From contig CBFIDE010000011.1 of NCBI GenBank assembly GCA_965661265.1, forward strand, positions 4,786-68,785: 64,000 bases of DNA, written 5' to 3'. The notes under the pieces were generated by a model that worked only from the letters and a program-made list of their open reading frames with translations, searched no databases and had not been told where the DNA came from. Below are positions 8,975 through 17,482 of the stretch, piece by piece. The stretch is from CBFIDE01 sp965661265. Its GTDB lineage: Bacteria; Bacteroidota; Bacteroidia; Flavobacteriales; Schleiferiaceae. Each line of letters opens with the position of its first letter. The stretch's first letter is position 1. The translations under genes were made by a program, and so were the position numbers.

Positions 8975-9004
8975 AAGGCCTCGCCATGCGGGGCCTTTTT
9001 TTTA
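8975..9004 (+). terminator. Terminator after the secreted hydrolase
   Basis: Inverted repeat AAGGCC-tCG / CGg-GGCCTT around a short loop, followed by eight T. It begins 23 bases past the stop codon. Confidence 0.85.
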
Positions 9005-9017
9005 TTCTAAAAATTGC

Positions 9018-9045
9018 TTGTTCTGCTGAACGCTATTTATCTTTG
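9018..9045 (+). promoter_or_regulatory. Bacteroidota-type promoter of the class IV aminotransferase
   Basis: TTG at 9018-9020, a 17-base spacer, then TATCTTTG at 9038-9045, which exactly fits the TAnnTTTG -7 box of this phylum. The start codon lies 21 bases downstream. Confidence 0.6.
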
Positions 9046-9065
9046 CAAGCTAATTTCAAAACCCT

Positions 9066-9911
9066 ATGTACTTCAACTATAATCAGGAAATTTCAAATCA
9101 AGATTCTTTCAATATTTCAACCCTAGATAGGGCTTTTAGATATGGTGATGGTCTCTTTGAAACTATTCGTTATTCTAACAATAGATTAAATTTCTTTGAA
9201 AAGCATTACTTCAGACTTATGGCAAGCATGCGTATTCTGAGGATGGAAATTCCAATGAGTTTTACACCTGAATTTATAGAAGAAGAAATCTTAAAAACAT
9301 TGACGGCTAATGGCCTTGACACTAGTTCAGCCAGGGTGCGTTTTCAAGTTTGTAGAAAAGCAGGAGGGAAGTACACACCAATTACAAATGATGTTGATTT
9401 TTTAATTCAAACCGAAGCTCTAGATCACACTGTTTTTGAATTAAATGAAGATGGACTTAATCTAGATGTATTTAAAGATTATTATAAGCAAAAGTCTTTG
9501 TTGAGCAATCTTAAGTTAAGCTCTTGTACGATCTATACATTAGCATCTATCTATAAAAAAGAGAATAATTTGGATGATCTAATTCTCTTAAATGATGAGA
9601 AACATATTGCTGAAGCCATCTCCTCTAATCTATTTATCAGAAAAGGAAAGCAAGTTTTCACCCCTGCTTTATCTGAAGGCTGTGTAAGAGGAGTTATTAG
9701 AGAAAAAGTTATTGAAATTTTAGAAAAATCAGATTTCGAGATCATTGAGTCTAAGATCTCACCTTTTGAAGTTCAAAAAGCAGACGAACTGTTTTTGACG
9801 AATACTATAAAAGGGATTCAATGGGTAGGTCAATTCAAGAAAAAAAGCTTTGAGCCTAGTCTATGCATTGAATTAGTAGACAAGCTAAATGCACACTCAG
9901 CTTTAGTTTAA
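9066..9911 (+). CDS. Class IV aminotransferase / aminodeoxychorismate lyase-like
   Basis: A 281-residue PLP enzyme of fold type IV. It contains the family start RAFRYGDGLFETIRY, a catalytic-lysine region SNLKLSS, and the cofactor-binding EAISSNLFIRKG followed by TPALSEGCVRGVIRE. The family includes branched-chain and D-amino-acid aminotransferases and the folate enzyme PabC. The short size and GLFETIR motif favour a PabC or D-amino-acid-type enzyme, but sequence alone does not separate them. It ends 9 bases inside the convergent YqgE gene. Confidence 0.85.
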   Translation: MYFNYNQEISNQDSFNISTLDRAFRYGDGLFETIRYSNNRLNFFEKHYFRLMASMRILRMEIPMSFTPEFIEEEILKTLTANGLDTSSARVRFQVCRKAGGKYTPITNDVDFLIQTEALDHTVFELNEDGLNLDVFKDYYKQKSLLSNLKLSSCTIYTLASIYKKENNLDDLILLNDEKHIAEAISSNLFIRKGKQVFTPALSEGCVRGVIREKVIEILEKSDFEIIESKISPFEVQKADELFLTNTIKGIQWVGQFKKKSFEPSLCIELVDKLNAHSALV

Positions 9912-10466
9912 GCTAGGATCTTTGGGAGAATCTGCCCATAAAGAATAATCTCCACCGGCAACCAAGAATATCTTTTTCCACATCTCTTCTGCGCTATCAT
10001 GAAGAATATCTATAGCCTTAGGGTCTAGAACAATCCAACTTTTTTCTTCCAATTCAGTCTCTAATTGCTCTTTATCCCATCCACTATAGCCTAAAAAGAA
10101 TCTAATATCATCTGGACCGATTATTCCATTTTCAATAAAATCTTTGAGGGCTTCAAGCTCTCCACCCCAATAAAGGTCTTTTACAATTTTATTACTCCCA
10201 GGAAGAATTTCTCCTTTATTATGAATAAAAAACAGACTGTCTTGCTGAACAGGCCCGCCGTGATATACAGGTGTATCTAAACTAGGGAAGTTTCTAGTAA
10301 TTTCATCTAACTGAACCTCCAAAGGCTTATTAATAACAAAGCCTACAGAACCGGATTCTTCATGCTCTGTTAAAAGAATAACCGAGCGTTCAAAATTAGG
10401 ATCACCCAAATATGGTTCAGCCGCTAATAAACTTCCTTTAAAGGGTTCTGTTTTTAAATATGACAT
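9903..10466 (-). CDS. YqgE/AlgH family protein
   Basis: The protein opens KTEPFKGSLLAAEPYLGDPNFERSVILLTEH and continues GSVGFVINKPLE and PVYHGGPVQQDSLFFIH, the hallmark stretches of the YqgE/AlgH (UPF0301) family; FLGYSGWDKEQLE is also conserved. About 187 residues, the usual length. The biochemical role is not established. The ATG at 10466 is used because an in-frame TTG upstream adds only residues not seen in the family. It overlaps the convergent aminotransferase gene by 9 bases. Confidence 0.92.
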   Translation of the reverse strand: MSYLKTEPFKGSLLAAEPYLGDPNFERSVILLTEHEESGSVGFVINKPLEVQLDEITRNFPSLDTPVYHGGPVQQDSLFFIHNKGEILPGSNKIVKDLYWGGELEALKDFIENGIIGPDDIRFFLGYSGWDKEQLETELEEKSWIVLDPKAIDILHDSAEEMWKKIFLVAGGDYSLWADSPKDPSLN

Positions 10467-10530
10467 TTTAAAATTTTCCAAGCCTAAGATACTAGACTAG
10501 TGTTAAATTTGCAATTAGAATTATATTTAA

Positions 10531-11172
10531 ATGAAGAAAGATTTACAGGATATCAGGAAAGATTATGAAAAGTATGAACTTAATGAAAATCAATTGCTCA
10601 AAGATCCAATTGAATTCTTCAAACATTGGTTTAAAGAATATGAGTCTACTGGTGCATTAGATGCTAATGCAATGACTTTAAGTACAATCAATCAAGATGG
10701 CGGTCCTAGCTCTAGGATTGTTCTATTAAAGGGTATTGCTGAAAAAGGATTTGAGTTTTACACGAATTATAATAGCAGTAAAGGCGGAGAAATAGCTGCA
10801 AACCCAAAGGCATGTCTAAATTTCTTTTGGCCTAGTCTTGAAAGACAGGTAAGGATAGAAGGACATATACAGAAACTTTCTGAATCAGATTCGGATCAAT
10901 ATTTCAACTCTAGACCTAGAGCAAGTCAAATAGGGGCATGGACATCTCCACAAAGCACAGTTTTAAAATCAAAAGAAGAACTGGATGCGAGATTAAAAGA
11001 ACAAGAATTGAGATGGAGGGGAAAGGAAATCAAGCGACCTGATCATTGGGGAGGATATGGCCTTATTCCGAATATGATTGAGTTTTGGCAAGGAAGACCG
11101 AGCAGATTGCATACTAGGTATAGATATACACTTAACAATGATGAGTGGAAAATTGAGCTCTTAGCTCCTTGA
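10531..11172 (+). CDS. pdxH: Pyridoxamine 5'-phosphate oxidase
   Basis: A 213-residue FMN enzyme that oxidises pyridoxamine or pyridoxine 5'-phosphate to PLP. Conserved segments run in order: MTLSTINQDGGPSSRIVLLKG (FMN site), FYTNYNSSKGGEI, ACLNFFWPSLERQVRIEG, SRPRASQIGAW, and the C-terminal WGGYGLIPNMIEFWQGRPSRLH that closes the active site. Length and order are standard. A TAAATTTG box at 10504-10511 sits 20 bases before the start, though no good upstream -33 element was seen. It is a single gene ended by a shared bidirectional terminator. Confidence 0.97.
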   Translation: MKKDLQDIRKDYEKYELNENQLLKDPIEFFKHWFKEYESTGALDANAMTLSTINQDGGPSSRIVLLKGIAEKGFEFYTNYNSSKGGEIAANPKACLNFFWPSLERQVRIEGHIQKLSESDSDQYFNSRPRASQIGAWTSPQSTVLKSKEELDARLKEQELRWRGKEIKRPDHWGGYGLIPNMIEFWQGRPSRLHTRYRYTLNNDEWKIELLAP

Positions 11173-11181
11173 TACAATAAA

Positions 11182-11207
11182 AAAAGTCCCGCAATAGCGG
11201 GACTTTT
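11182..11207. terminator. Bidirectional terminator between pdxH and the DUF2911 gene
   Basis: Near-perfect hairpin AAAAGTCCCGC-aata-GCGGGACTTTT, with A-rich and T-rich flanks that serve both converging genes. Confidence 0.93.
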
Positions 11208-11234
11208 AATTTTTTGGCTTGTCTAAAAGACTAA

Positions 11235-12101
11235 TTAATCCTTAGAACTATACTTATCAATTGCTTCTTGAACCATATCAGCATAACCAAACTCTTTTTC
11301 ATTCTTCTTAGCGTCTTCTTGACCAATTTTCATAGCCTTCTTTGCAGACTTCTTAGCTTCTTTCTTCATATCATTTGCAGATTGAATGCTAGCCTGAAGG
11401 TAGAATGAATACCAGTTTGCATCGTTAGCCTCAGTTGACATAGTGATATACTCCAAAGCTTTCTTAATATCACCTTCATTGTTCATTTTATAAGAGGCAG
11501 CATTTCTATAAACCTTCCAGAGATCTTCTGGAGAAGACTCAGCTATAGCAGCATCAATATTAGCTTGTGCAGCAGCATTAACATCTAGCATTATTGGAAT
11601 ATGAACAGTAGTGTTCTCCCAGCTAATCACCAAATGAGCTCCATTAGACATGATGTTATTGATTCCCATGCTAAAAGTCTCAACAGACTCAGTTAACATA
11701 GATGGCTTCACCTTAAATCTTGCAACATCATTATCTTCTGAATACCCTGAAGTTCCACCATGATCGGTCTTAGAATTCAAAATAATTGTCCATTCAGACT
11801 CTCCTGGAATTGTAAATATTGAATATGTTCCTGCTTTCACCATTTCGCCTCCAATAGTAGCATCTGTTGAAAGGCTAATAGTTGAATTCATATTAGCTCC
11901 AGTTCTCCATAATTCGCCAAATGGAACCAGTTCTCCAAAAATAGCGCGGTCTTTCATACTTGGTCTACTGTAGGTCATACTTATCTCAGTCAATCCAACC
12001 ATTTCAGTAAAAGAAGCTGTTGGACTAGGCTGTGGAAGCTTTTGCGCTTGTATCGAAAGGCTCAATACTATGGCTAAAGCCGCAAGTAAAATCTTTTTCA
12101 T
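11235..12101 (-). CDS. DUF2911 domain protein, exported
   Basis: A 288-residue protein with signal peptide MKKILLAALAIVLSLSIQAQ. The DUF2911 domain fills about residues 22-175, with hallmarks TEISMTYSRPSMKDRAIFG, VPFGELWRTGANMNS and AGTYSIFTIPGESEWTIILN. A helical, lysine-rich tail (KKEAKKSAKKAMKIGQEDAKK) with a TPR-like look follows. The domain is common in Bacteroidota but has no established function. The protein is probably periplasmic. It is transcribed alone toward the shared terminator. Confidence 0.9.
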   Translation of the reverse strand: MKKILLAALAIVLSLSIQAQKLPQPSPTASFTEMVGLTEISMTYSRPSMKDRAIFGELVPFGELWRTGANMNSTISLSTDATIGGEMVKAGTYSIFTIPGESEWTIILNSKTDHGGTSGYSEDNDVARFKVKPSMLTESVETFSMGINNIMSNGAHLVISWENTTVHIPIMLDVNAAAQANIDAAIAESSPEDLWKVYRNAASYKMNNEGDIKKALEYITMSTEANDANWYSFYLQASIQSANDMKKEAKKSAKKAMKIGQEDAKKNEKEFGYADMVQEAIDKYSSKD

Positions 12102-12249
12102 TTCGTTTTTATTGTTTAAACATTAGACCTCTAAACTACTTAGGAGCGCTCAAAGTTCAAAATTATTTCTTCATTCTATTAACAGATAGTTCAAAACCTT
12201 CATATAGCATAACAATAGCTTAAAATATAGTTGACAAATCTTAGCCTTA

Positions 12250-13113
12250 TTGCGTCAAAATCAAAAGTTGGAAAAAAGAAAAATAGATATAGTAGTAATA
12301 TCTGATGTACATCTGGGTACTTTTGGATGCAGGGCTAAAGAATTATATTCCTACCTAAAGAGTATCGAGCCAAAAACTCTAATCCTGAATGGTGACATCA
12401 TTGATATTTGGCAATTTAGAAAAAGCTACTTCCCAAAAGCCCATTTTAAAGTTTTAAAGCAAATCTTCTCACTTGCATCACATGGGACTGAAATTCATTA
12501 TTTAACTGGAAATCATGACGAGATGCTCAGAAAGTTCTCAGAGATGCAATTTGGGAATATACATTTGGCGGATAAGTTAATTATGCAAATAGGAGAGAAG
12601 AAACTTTGGTTCTTTCATGGGGATATATTCGACAATTCTATTAGTTATGCTAAATGGATTGCAAAGCTTGGAGGCTGGGGCTACGACTTTTTAATCATGC
12701 TGAATAGTCTGATGAATTGGTTTTTAATCAAAATAGGGAAAGAACGATATAGCTTTTCAAAGAAGATAAAAAACAGCGTTAAAAAAGCCGTTAGCTATAT
12801 CAATGACTTTGAGACTATTGCGGCTGAACTGGCGATTGATAGTAATTATGATTACGTAATTTGCGGGCATATTCACCAACCGCAAATAAGGATAATTGAG
12901 AATAAAGAAGGATCAACTGTTTATATGAATTCTGGAGATTGGATAGAAAACCTAACTTCATTAGAGTATAGCAAAAATGAGTGGAAATTATATCATCATA
13001 TTGATATAGAAGAAGATAAAAATTCCGAAGATGATTTCACGGAAAGCTTTGATATTTCTAGTTTATTAAGGTCCGTAAAGAGTCAAGAATTTAATGATAA
13101 GAAAATCATCTAA
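12250..13113 (+). CDS. Metallophosphoesterase, UDP-2,3-diacylglucosamine diphosphatase-like
   Basis: A 287-residue calcineurin-type phosphoesterase with all metal motifs: SDVHLG, NGDIIDIW, TGNHDE, FHGDIFD and CGHIHQP. The set, including DIWQFRKSYFP, matches LpxH-type enzymes that cleave UDP-2,3-diacylglucosamine in lipid A synthesis. The distinct Bacteroidota version has a longer C-terminus, as here. It starts at TTG (12250, or 12268) because no ATG precedes the first motif. It overlaps the following glycosyltransferase by 20 bases, so the pair forms an operon. The exact substrate is inferred from family. Confidence 0.82.
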   Translation: MRQNQKLEKRKIDIVVISDVHLGTFGCRAKELYSYLKSIEPKTLILNGDIIDIWQFRKSYFPKAHFKVLKQIFSLASHGTEIHYLTGNHDEMLRKFSEMQFGNIHLADKLIMQIGEKKLWFFHGDIFDNSISYAKWIAKLGGWGYDFLIMLNSLMNWFLIKIGKERYSFSKKIKNSVKKAVSYINDFETIAAELAIDSNYDYVICGHIHQPQIRIIENKEGSTVYMNSGDWIENLTSLEYSKNEWKLYHHIDIEEDKNSEDDFTESFDISSLLRSVKSQEFNDKKII

Positions 13114-14101
13114 GGTTTTATATGCTATTCAAGGAACTGGAAATGGCCATGTTGCAAGAGCTAGAGAGATTATTCCATTCTTATCAAAGATCTGTGATCT
13201 TGATATTCTTTTAAGTGGCACCCAATCTAATATTGATATTGGTCATTCTATTAAACATCAATCTAGAGGCTTGGTGTTTTTCTACAATAAAAAGGGAGGC
13301 CTAAGTTATTGGCAAACCATTGTAAAGAATAACATTTTCAAACTATTAGTTGAAATAATAAAGTTTCCAATAAAAGATTACGATCTAATTATTAATGATT
13401 TTGAATGCATTTCTGCTTGGTCAGCAAAAATACGAGGAGTAAAAAGCATTAGCTTGGGTCATCAGTCTAGCTTTGTCAGCGATAAGGTTCCAAGACCTAA
13501 AAAAAAGGACTTTATTGGAGAATTGATTCTGAAATTCTATGCTCCTTGTTCTAGCCATATTGGCTTCCATTTTAAGCCCTATGATACCAATATTTACCCA
13601 GCCGTGATTAGATCAGAAGTGAGAAACCTGAATTTTTATCAATCAGGACATATTAATGTTTACTTACCTGCTTACAGAGACCCACAAATAATAGAAGTCC
13701 TGAGTAAAATCGATGCAAAATGGATAGTATTCTCAAAATATTGCACCAAAGAATATATGAAGGCTAATATTACATTTAAACCGGTAAGCAATTTAGAATT
13801 TCTAAAAAGCTTTGAGAGTTGCTCTGGAGTTTTGAGCAGTGCTGGGTTTGAAGCTCCTGCTGAAAGTATTTTTGCCAATAAAAAACTGCTTTGTATTCCT
13901 ATAAAAGGACAGTATGAACAATATTGCAATGCAGAGGCTCTAAAAAAATTAGGAGTTCCTATTATTAATCGTTTAGATATTGATCAAATACCTATTATTG
14001 AAAATTGGCTCAGTAATACTCAAACTATTACTCTTGAAACACCCGATTTTATTGAAGACCTTTTGAGAAAGATAATCCAATCAAATACAGATTGTGATTA
14101 A
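13094..14101 (+). CDS. GT28/MurG-like glycosyltransferase
   Basis: A 335-residue protein whose N-terminus VLYAIQGTGNGHVARAREI is the glycine-rich loop of GT-B transferases. The C-terminal half has SSAGFEAPAESIFANKKLLCIPIKGQYEQYCNA, resembling the nucleotide-sugar-binding signature of MurG/GT28 enzymes. It belongs to the loose family annotated as glycosyltransferase or UDP-GlcNAc:undecaprenyl-PP transferase-like. It is co-transcribed and overlapping with the LpxH-like gene, which suggests an envelope glycolipid role. Donor and acceptor are not known. Confidence 0.75.
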   Translation: MIRKSSKVLYAIQGTGNGHVARAREIIPFLSKICDLDILLSGTQSNIDIGHSIKHQSRGLVFFYNKKGGLSYWQTIVKNNIFKLLVEIIKFPIKDYDLIINDFECISAWSAKIRGVKSISLGHQSSFVSDKVPRPKKKDFIGELILKFYAPCSSHIGFHFKPYDTNIYPAVIRSEVRNLNFYQSGHINVYLPAYRDPQIIEVLSKIDAKWIVFSKYCTKEYMKANITFKPVSNLEFLKSFESCSGVLSSAGFEAPAESIFANKKLLCIPIKGQYEQYCNAEALKKLGVPIINRLDIDQIPIIENWLSNTQTITLETPDFIEDLLRKIIQSNTDCD

Positions 14102-14263
14102 TCTTTTTTAAGGAATTATCTTTTGCCTAAATTATTATTTACCTAAGACAGTAGACTGGCTCTAGATTAGTTGCTTATAATTGATTATTTGATTCAGATA
14201 CTAGCAAATCAAAAAAAGCGTTTCTCTATTCATACCTTATTCGTACTTTTGCACGATATTTTG

Positions 14264-15061
14264 ATGAAATTGAAGCGTCTACTATACTTATTACTTTTTT
14301 TAACTAGCATTTCATGTAGTCAATACCAAAAGGTACTGAAAAGCACGGATCTAGATTTTAAATTTGCCAAGGCGAAGGAATACTATAATGAACAGAACTA
14401 TAATAAGGCATTCCCTTTATTTGATGAGCTTCTGAGTTTATATAGAGGAACTTCTAAGGCAGAAGAAGTATACTACTATTATGCTTCAACTACCTTTCAT
14501 AGAAAAGATTACATTTTAGCTGCATATCATTATAAAAATTTCACCAAGACATTTCCTGCATCGGTTTACAGTGATGAATGTGCTTTTCAAGTAGGCTATT
14601 GCTATTATTTAGAGGCGCCTGGTTACAGCTTAGATCAGACCTACACTTATAAAGCAATGAACGAAATACAGCTATATGTGAATACTCATCCTAATAGTAT
14701 TAGGTTACAAGAGTGTAATGAGATTATCATTGAATTAAGAAGACGATTAGAAAGAAAAAGCTTTGAGAAAGCTAAGTTATACTTTAAAACCGAGCATTTT
14801 CAATCCGCAGTTGTTGCCTACAATAACACATTGAATGACTTTCCAGATACCAAGTATCTTGAAGAAGCCTTATATTACAGACTTATTGCGAGCTATAAAT
14901 TAGCCGAGAATAGTATTGAAACTAAAAGACTGCAGAGATTCATTGAATCACAAACTGCATATTTTGATTATATAAATAAATTCCCTGGTGGAGAGAAGGC
15001 AGAAGATGCCAACCTTCTTTACGAGGAAATCAGAAAGCAGATTAATAATTATAAATTCTAA
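14264..15061 (+). CDS. bamD: Outer membrane assembly lipoprotein BamD
   Basis: A 265-residue lipoprotein with signal LKRLLYLLLFLTSISC (acylated Cys) followed by tetratricopeptide repeats: FAKAKEYYNEQNYNKAFPLFDELL, then AEEVYYYYASTTFHRKDYILAAYHYKNF, and later a third set. This is the BamD/YfiO pattern, a BAM-complex partner that delivers beta-barrel proteins to BamA. The ATG at 14264 is chosen over one at 14171 because the signal peptide begins there and a TACTTTTG promoter box lies at 14244-14251. The neighbours rpoZ and coaBC support the call, as this order is common in the phylum. Confidence 0.93.
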   Translation: MKLKRLLYLLLFLTSISCSQYQKVLKSTDLDFKFAKAKEYYNEQNYNKAFPLFDELLSLYRGTSKAEEVYYYYASTTFHRKDYILAAYHYKNFTKTFPASVYSDECAFQVGYCYYLEAPGYSLDQTYTYKAMNEIQLYVNTHPNSIRLQECNEIIIELRRRLERKSFEKAKLYFKTEHFQSAVVAYNNTLNDFPDTKYLEEALYYRLIASYKLAENSIETKRLQRFIESQTAYFDYINKFPGGEKAEDANLLYEEIRKQINNYKF

Positions 15062-15068
15062 TAAAAGC

Positions 15069-15398
15069 ATGGATTACAAGAAGACTAACGGTAACCGTAC
15101 TACTGAGACTTTAGATAAGAATCAAATAGATAAGCCCACGGGAAATATCTACGAAGCAATTTCAATTCTTGCAAAGAGATCTGAGCAAATTGGGTCTGAC
15201 ATTAAAACTGAACTTCATAATAAATTAGAAGAGTTTGCAACTCATACTGATTCTCTTGAAGAGATCTTTGAAAATAAGGAGCAAATTGAAGTATCAAGAT
15301 TTTACGAATCATTGCCTAAGCCTCATGCAATTGCTGCAGACGAATGGGCCAATGATAAGGTATACTTCAGAAGACCAGAAGAAAACACAGAAGAATAG
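15069..15398 (+). CDS. rpoZ: RNA polymerase omega subunit (Bacteroidota form)
   Basis: A 109-residue protein beginning MDYKKTNGNRTTETLD and continuing PTGNIYEAISILAKRSEQI and LEEFATHTDSLEEIFENKEQ, ending with FYESLPKPHAIAADEW. This is the extended omega/Rpb6-type protein of Bacteroidota, a small subunit that helps assemble beta'. The true ATG is at 15069, 7 bases after the bamD stop; a longer in-frame opening upstream overlaps bamD and is not needed. It is followed three bases later by coaBC. Confidence 0.93.
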   Translation: MDYKKTNGNRTTETLDKNQIDKPTGNIYEAISILAKRSEQIGSDIKTELHNKLEEFATHTDSLEEIFENKEQIEVSRFYESLPKPHAIAADEWANDKVYFRRPEENTEE

Positions 15399-15401
15399 AA
15401 T

Positions 15402-16619
15402 ATGCTCCAAGGTAAAAAGCTTGTCTTAGGTGTAAGCGGCAGTATTGCTGCTTATAAGGCTAGTTTTTTAGTGAGACTGCTCATAAAAGCAGGCGCTGAT
15501 GTCAAAGTTGTCATGAGCCCTGCTTCTAAGGACTTTGTTAGTCCGCTTACTTTAGCCACACTTTCTAATAACCCAGTTCTTTGGGATTACTTTGATAGAG
15601 AAGAGGAGAGTGATGGTAGCTGGAATAATCATGTTGATTTAGGCCTTTGGGCAGATCTAATTATTATAGCACCAGCAACTTCAAACACCTTGTCTAAAAT
15701 GGCAAGTGGTTCAGCAGATAACTTATTAATGGGGGTTTATATGTCTGCAAAATGTCCTGTATATTTTGCTCCAGCTATGGATTTAGACATGTACCAACAT
15801 CCATCCACACAAGAGAATATCCAAAAGCTAATTTCATTTGGAAATAAGTTTATTGAACCAGGTGATGGCGAGTTGGCTAGCGGACTTGTTGGAAAAGGAA
15901 GAATGGCTGAACCTGAAGAGATTATATCTTTTATTGAAGCTGATTTATTAGACCAAAGTCCTTTAAAAGGAAAAACCATATTAGTAAACGCCGGTCCTAC
16001 ACATGAGCCGATTGATCCAGTACGATATATTGGAAACCGGTCTTCAGGCAGAATGGGGATCGCAATAGCAGAAGTAGCCGCTTTGTTAGGGGCTCAAGTT
16101 CACCTTGTATTAGGCCCCACACATTTAAGGCCTCAAAACAAGAGCATACAAACCTATTTGATTAATACTGCCCAAGAATTAAATAATCAGTGCTTAGCGC
16201 TTTTTGGTCAGGCCGATATTGCAATTCTGAGCGCTGCGGTTGCAGACTATAGGCCAGAAAATGTACATTCATCTAAGATTAAGAAAGATGGAAGTGGACT
16301 AAGTATAAAATTAATTGAAAATCCGGACGTTCTCTATAACTTAGGTGTGCAGAAAAAAGAGGAACAAGTATTGGTTGGCTTTGCACTAGAGACCAATGAT
16401 TTAGTGGCAAATGCACGCAAAAAGCTGATAAAAAAGAACTGTGACTTAATCGTTCTAAACTCTCCGTCTGCAGAAGGGACAGGCTTTGGATTCGAAACTA
16501 ATAGGGTTCATATTATCGACAGAAATGGCAAGGAACATAAAACAGAACTCAAGACTAAGCATGAAATTGCACAAGATATTTTTAACATTATTCTTAATTA
16601 TAAGCACTCTAGCTCTTAG
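15402..16619 (+). CDS. coaBC: Bifunctional CoaBC (PPC decarboxylase / PPC synthetase)
   Basis: A 405-residue CoA-pathway enzyme. The N-terminal flavoprotein decarboxylase has GVSGSIAAYKA, catalytic His77 (NNHVDLGLWADL), APATSNT and PAMDLDMYQHP. The C-terminal synthetase begins ILVNAGPTHEPIDPVRYIG with NRSSGRMG and SAAVADYRP. The segment GELASGLVGKGRM has Ser160 where the E. coli enzyme has the catalytic Cys158; my recollection is that other Bacteroidota share this. Its last 59 bases overlap the start of the DUF4835 gene, so translation is tightly coupled. Confidence 0.95.
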   Translation: MLQGKKLVLGVSGSIAAYKASFLVRLLIKAGADVKVVMSPASKDFVSPLTLATLSNNPVLWDYFDREEESDGSWNNHVDLGLWADLIIIAPATSNTLSKMASGSADNLLMGVYMSAKCPVYFAPAMDLDMYQHPSTQENIQKLISFGNKFIEPGDGELASGLVGKGRMAEPEEIISFIEADLLDQSPLKGKTILVNAGPTHEPIDPVRYIGNRSSGRMGIAIAEVAALLGAQVHLVLGPTHLRPQNKSIQTYLINTAQELNNQCLALFGQADIAILSAAVADYRPENVHSSKIKKDGSGLSIKLIENPDVLYNLGVQKKEEQVLVGFALETNDLVANARKKLIKKNCDLIVLNSPSAEGTGFGFETNRVHIIDRNGKEHKTELKTKHEIAQDIFNIILNYKHSSS

Positions 16620-17478
16620 CACTAAATCTCAAGCTCAAGAACTTAACGCCAATGTTCAGGTAATCGCAGACAATATTCAAAGAACAAACAAAGAAGTCTT
16701 TACTACGCTGCAAACTTCTATTAGAGAATTCTTAAATAATAGAAAATGGACTCAGGACAACTATTCTAACATTGAAAGGATTAAGTGTAATTATATTATA
16801 AACATTACGGAACAGTCGGGTACAGATCTTTATTCAGGAACTATTCAAGTTCAATATGCAAGACCAATTTATAGGTCTGCGTATGAGTCTCCTGTATTTG
16901 TTTATCAGGACAAAAACTTTCAATTTCAATATTTAGAATTTGATAGACTTGACTTTACAGACAATACCTATTTAAACAATTTAACTTCAGTCCTAGCATA
17001 CTACGCATATATCGTAATTGGCCATGACATGGATTCTTACGCATTGAAAGGTGGAGATGAAATGTTTAAAAAAGCTCAAAATATTGTTAATAATGCTCAA
17101 AGCTCTGGAAACACAGGTTGGCAAGCTACTGGAAACCGAAATAGATATTGGTTAACTGATAATCTGCTAAGCCCTGCATTTAATAACTATAGAAGCTGCA
17201 TTTACCAATACCATAGACTTGGATTGGATTTAATGTATGAACCAGCACAACAGAAAGCAGCTAAAGAAATCGTTAAGAATTCTTTACTAGGCCTTAATGA
17301 GGTATTTAAACAAAGAAGAAACTCTATGGTCATGCAGCTTTTCTTTGACTCTAAAAGCGCAGAAATAATAAGTATTTTTAATGGGGGAGAACCTTCTGAC
17401 CTAACAGCCTTAAAGGAGTTGTTAGTTAAACTAGATGCTTCAAACGCTGAGGCCTATCAAAAAATGGGAAATCTCTAA
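16561..17478 (+). CDS. DUF4835 family exported protein
   Basis: A 305-residue protein with signal peptide MKLHKIFLTLFLIISTLALSTKSQAQ. The mature part opens ELNANVQVIADNIQRTNKEVFTTLQTSIREFLNNRKWT, a clear DUF4835 signature, and includes YWLTDNLLSPAFNNYR. The family is restricted to Bacteroidota, sits consistently between coaBC and recN, and has no proven function. The ATG at 16561 is chosen because the signal peptide starts there, which gives a 59-base overlap with coaBC. A longer in-frame opening at 16486 lies wholly inside coaBC. Confidence 0.9.
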   Translation: MKLHKIFLTLFLIISTLALSTKSQAQELNANVQVIADNIQRTNKEVFTTLQTSIREFLNNRKWTQDNYSNIERIKCNYIINITEQSGTDLYSGTIQVQYARPIYRSAYESPVFVYQDKNFQFQYLEFDRLDFTDNTYLNNLTSVLAYYAYIVIGHDMDSYALKGGDEMFKKAQNIVNNAQSSGNTGWQATGNRNRYWLTDNLLSPAFNNYRSCIYQYHRLGLDLMYEPAQQKAAKEIVKNSLLGLNEVFKQRRNSMVMQLFFDSKSAEIISIFNGGEPSDLTALKELLVKLDASNAEAYQKMGNL

Positions 17479-17482
17479 CAAG

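Noticed and set aside
14171..14263. Longer bamD start at 14171
   Set aside because: The signal peptide begins at 14264 and a -7 box lies inside the extra stretch.
14988..15068. Extended N-terminus for rpoZ
   Set aside because: It overlaps bamD in another frame, and the omega family starts at MDYKKTN.
16486..16560. Longer start for the DUF4835 gene
   Set aside because: The extra residues are coaBC read in another frame and precede a clean signal peptide.
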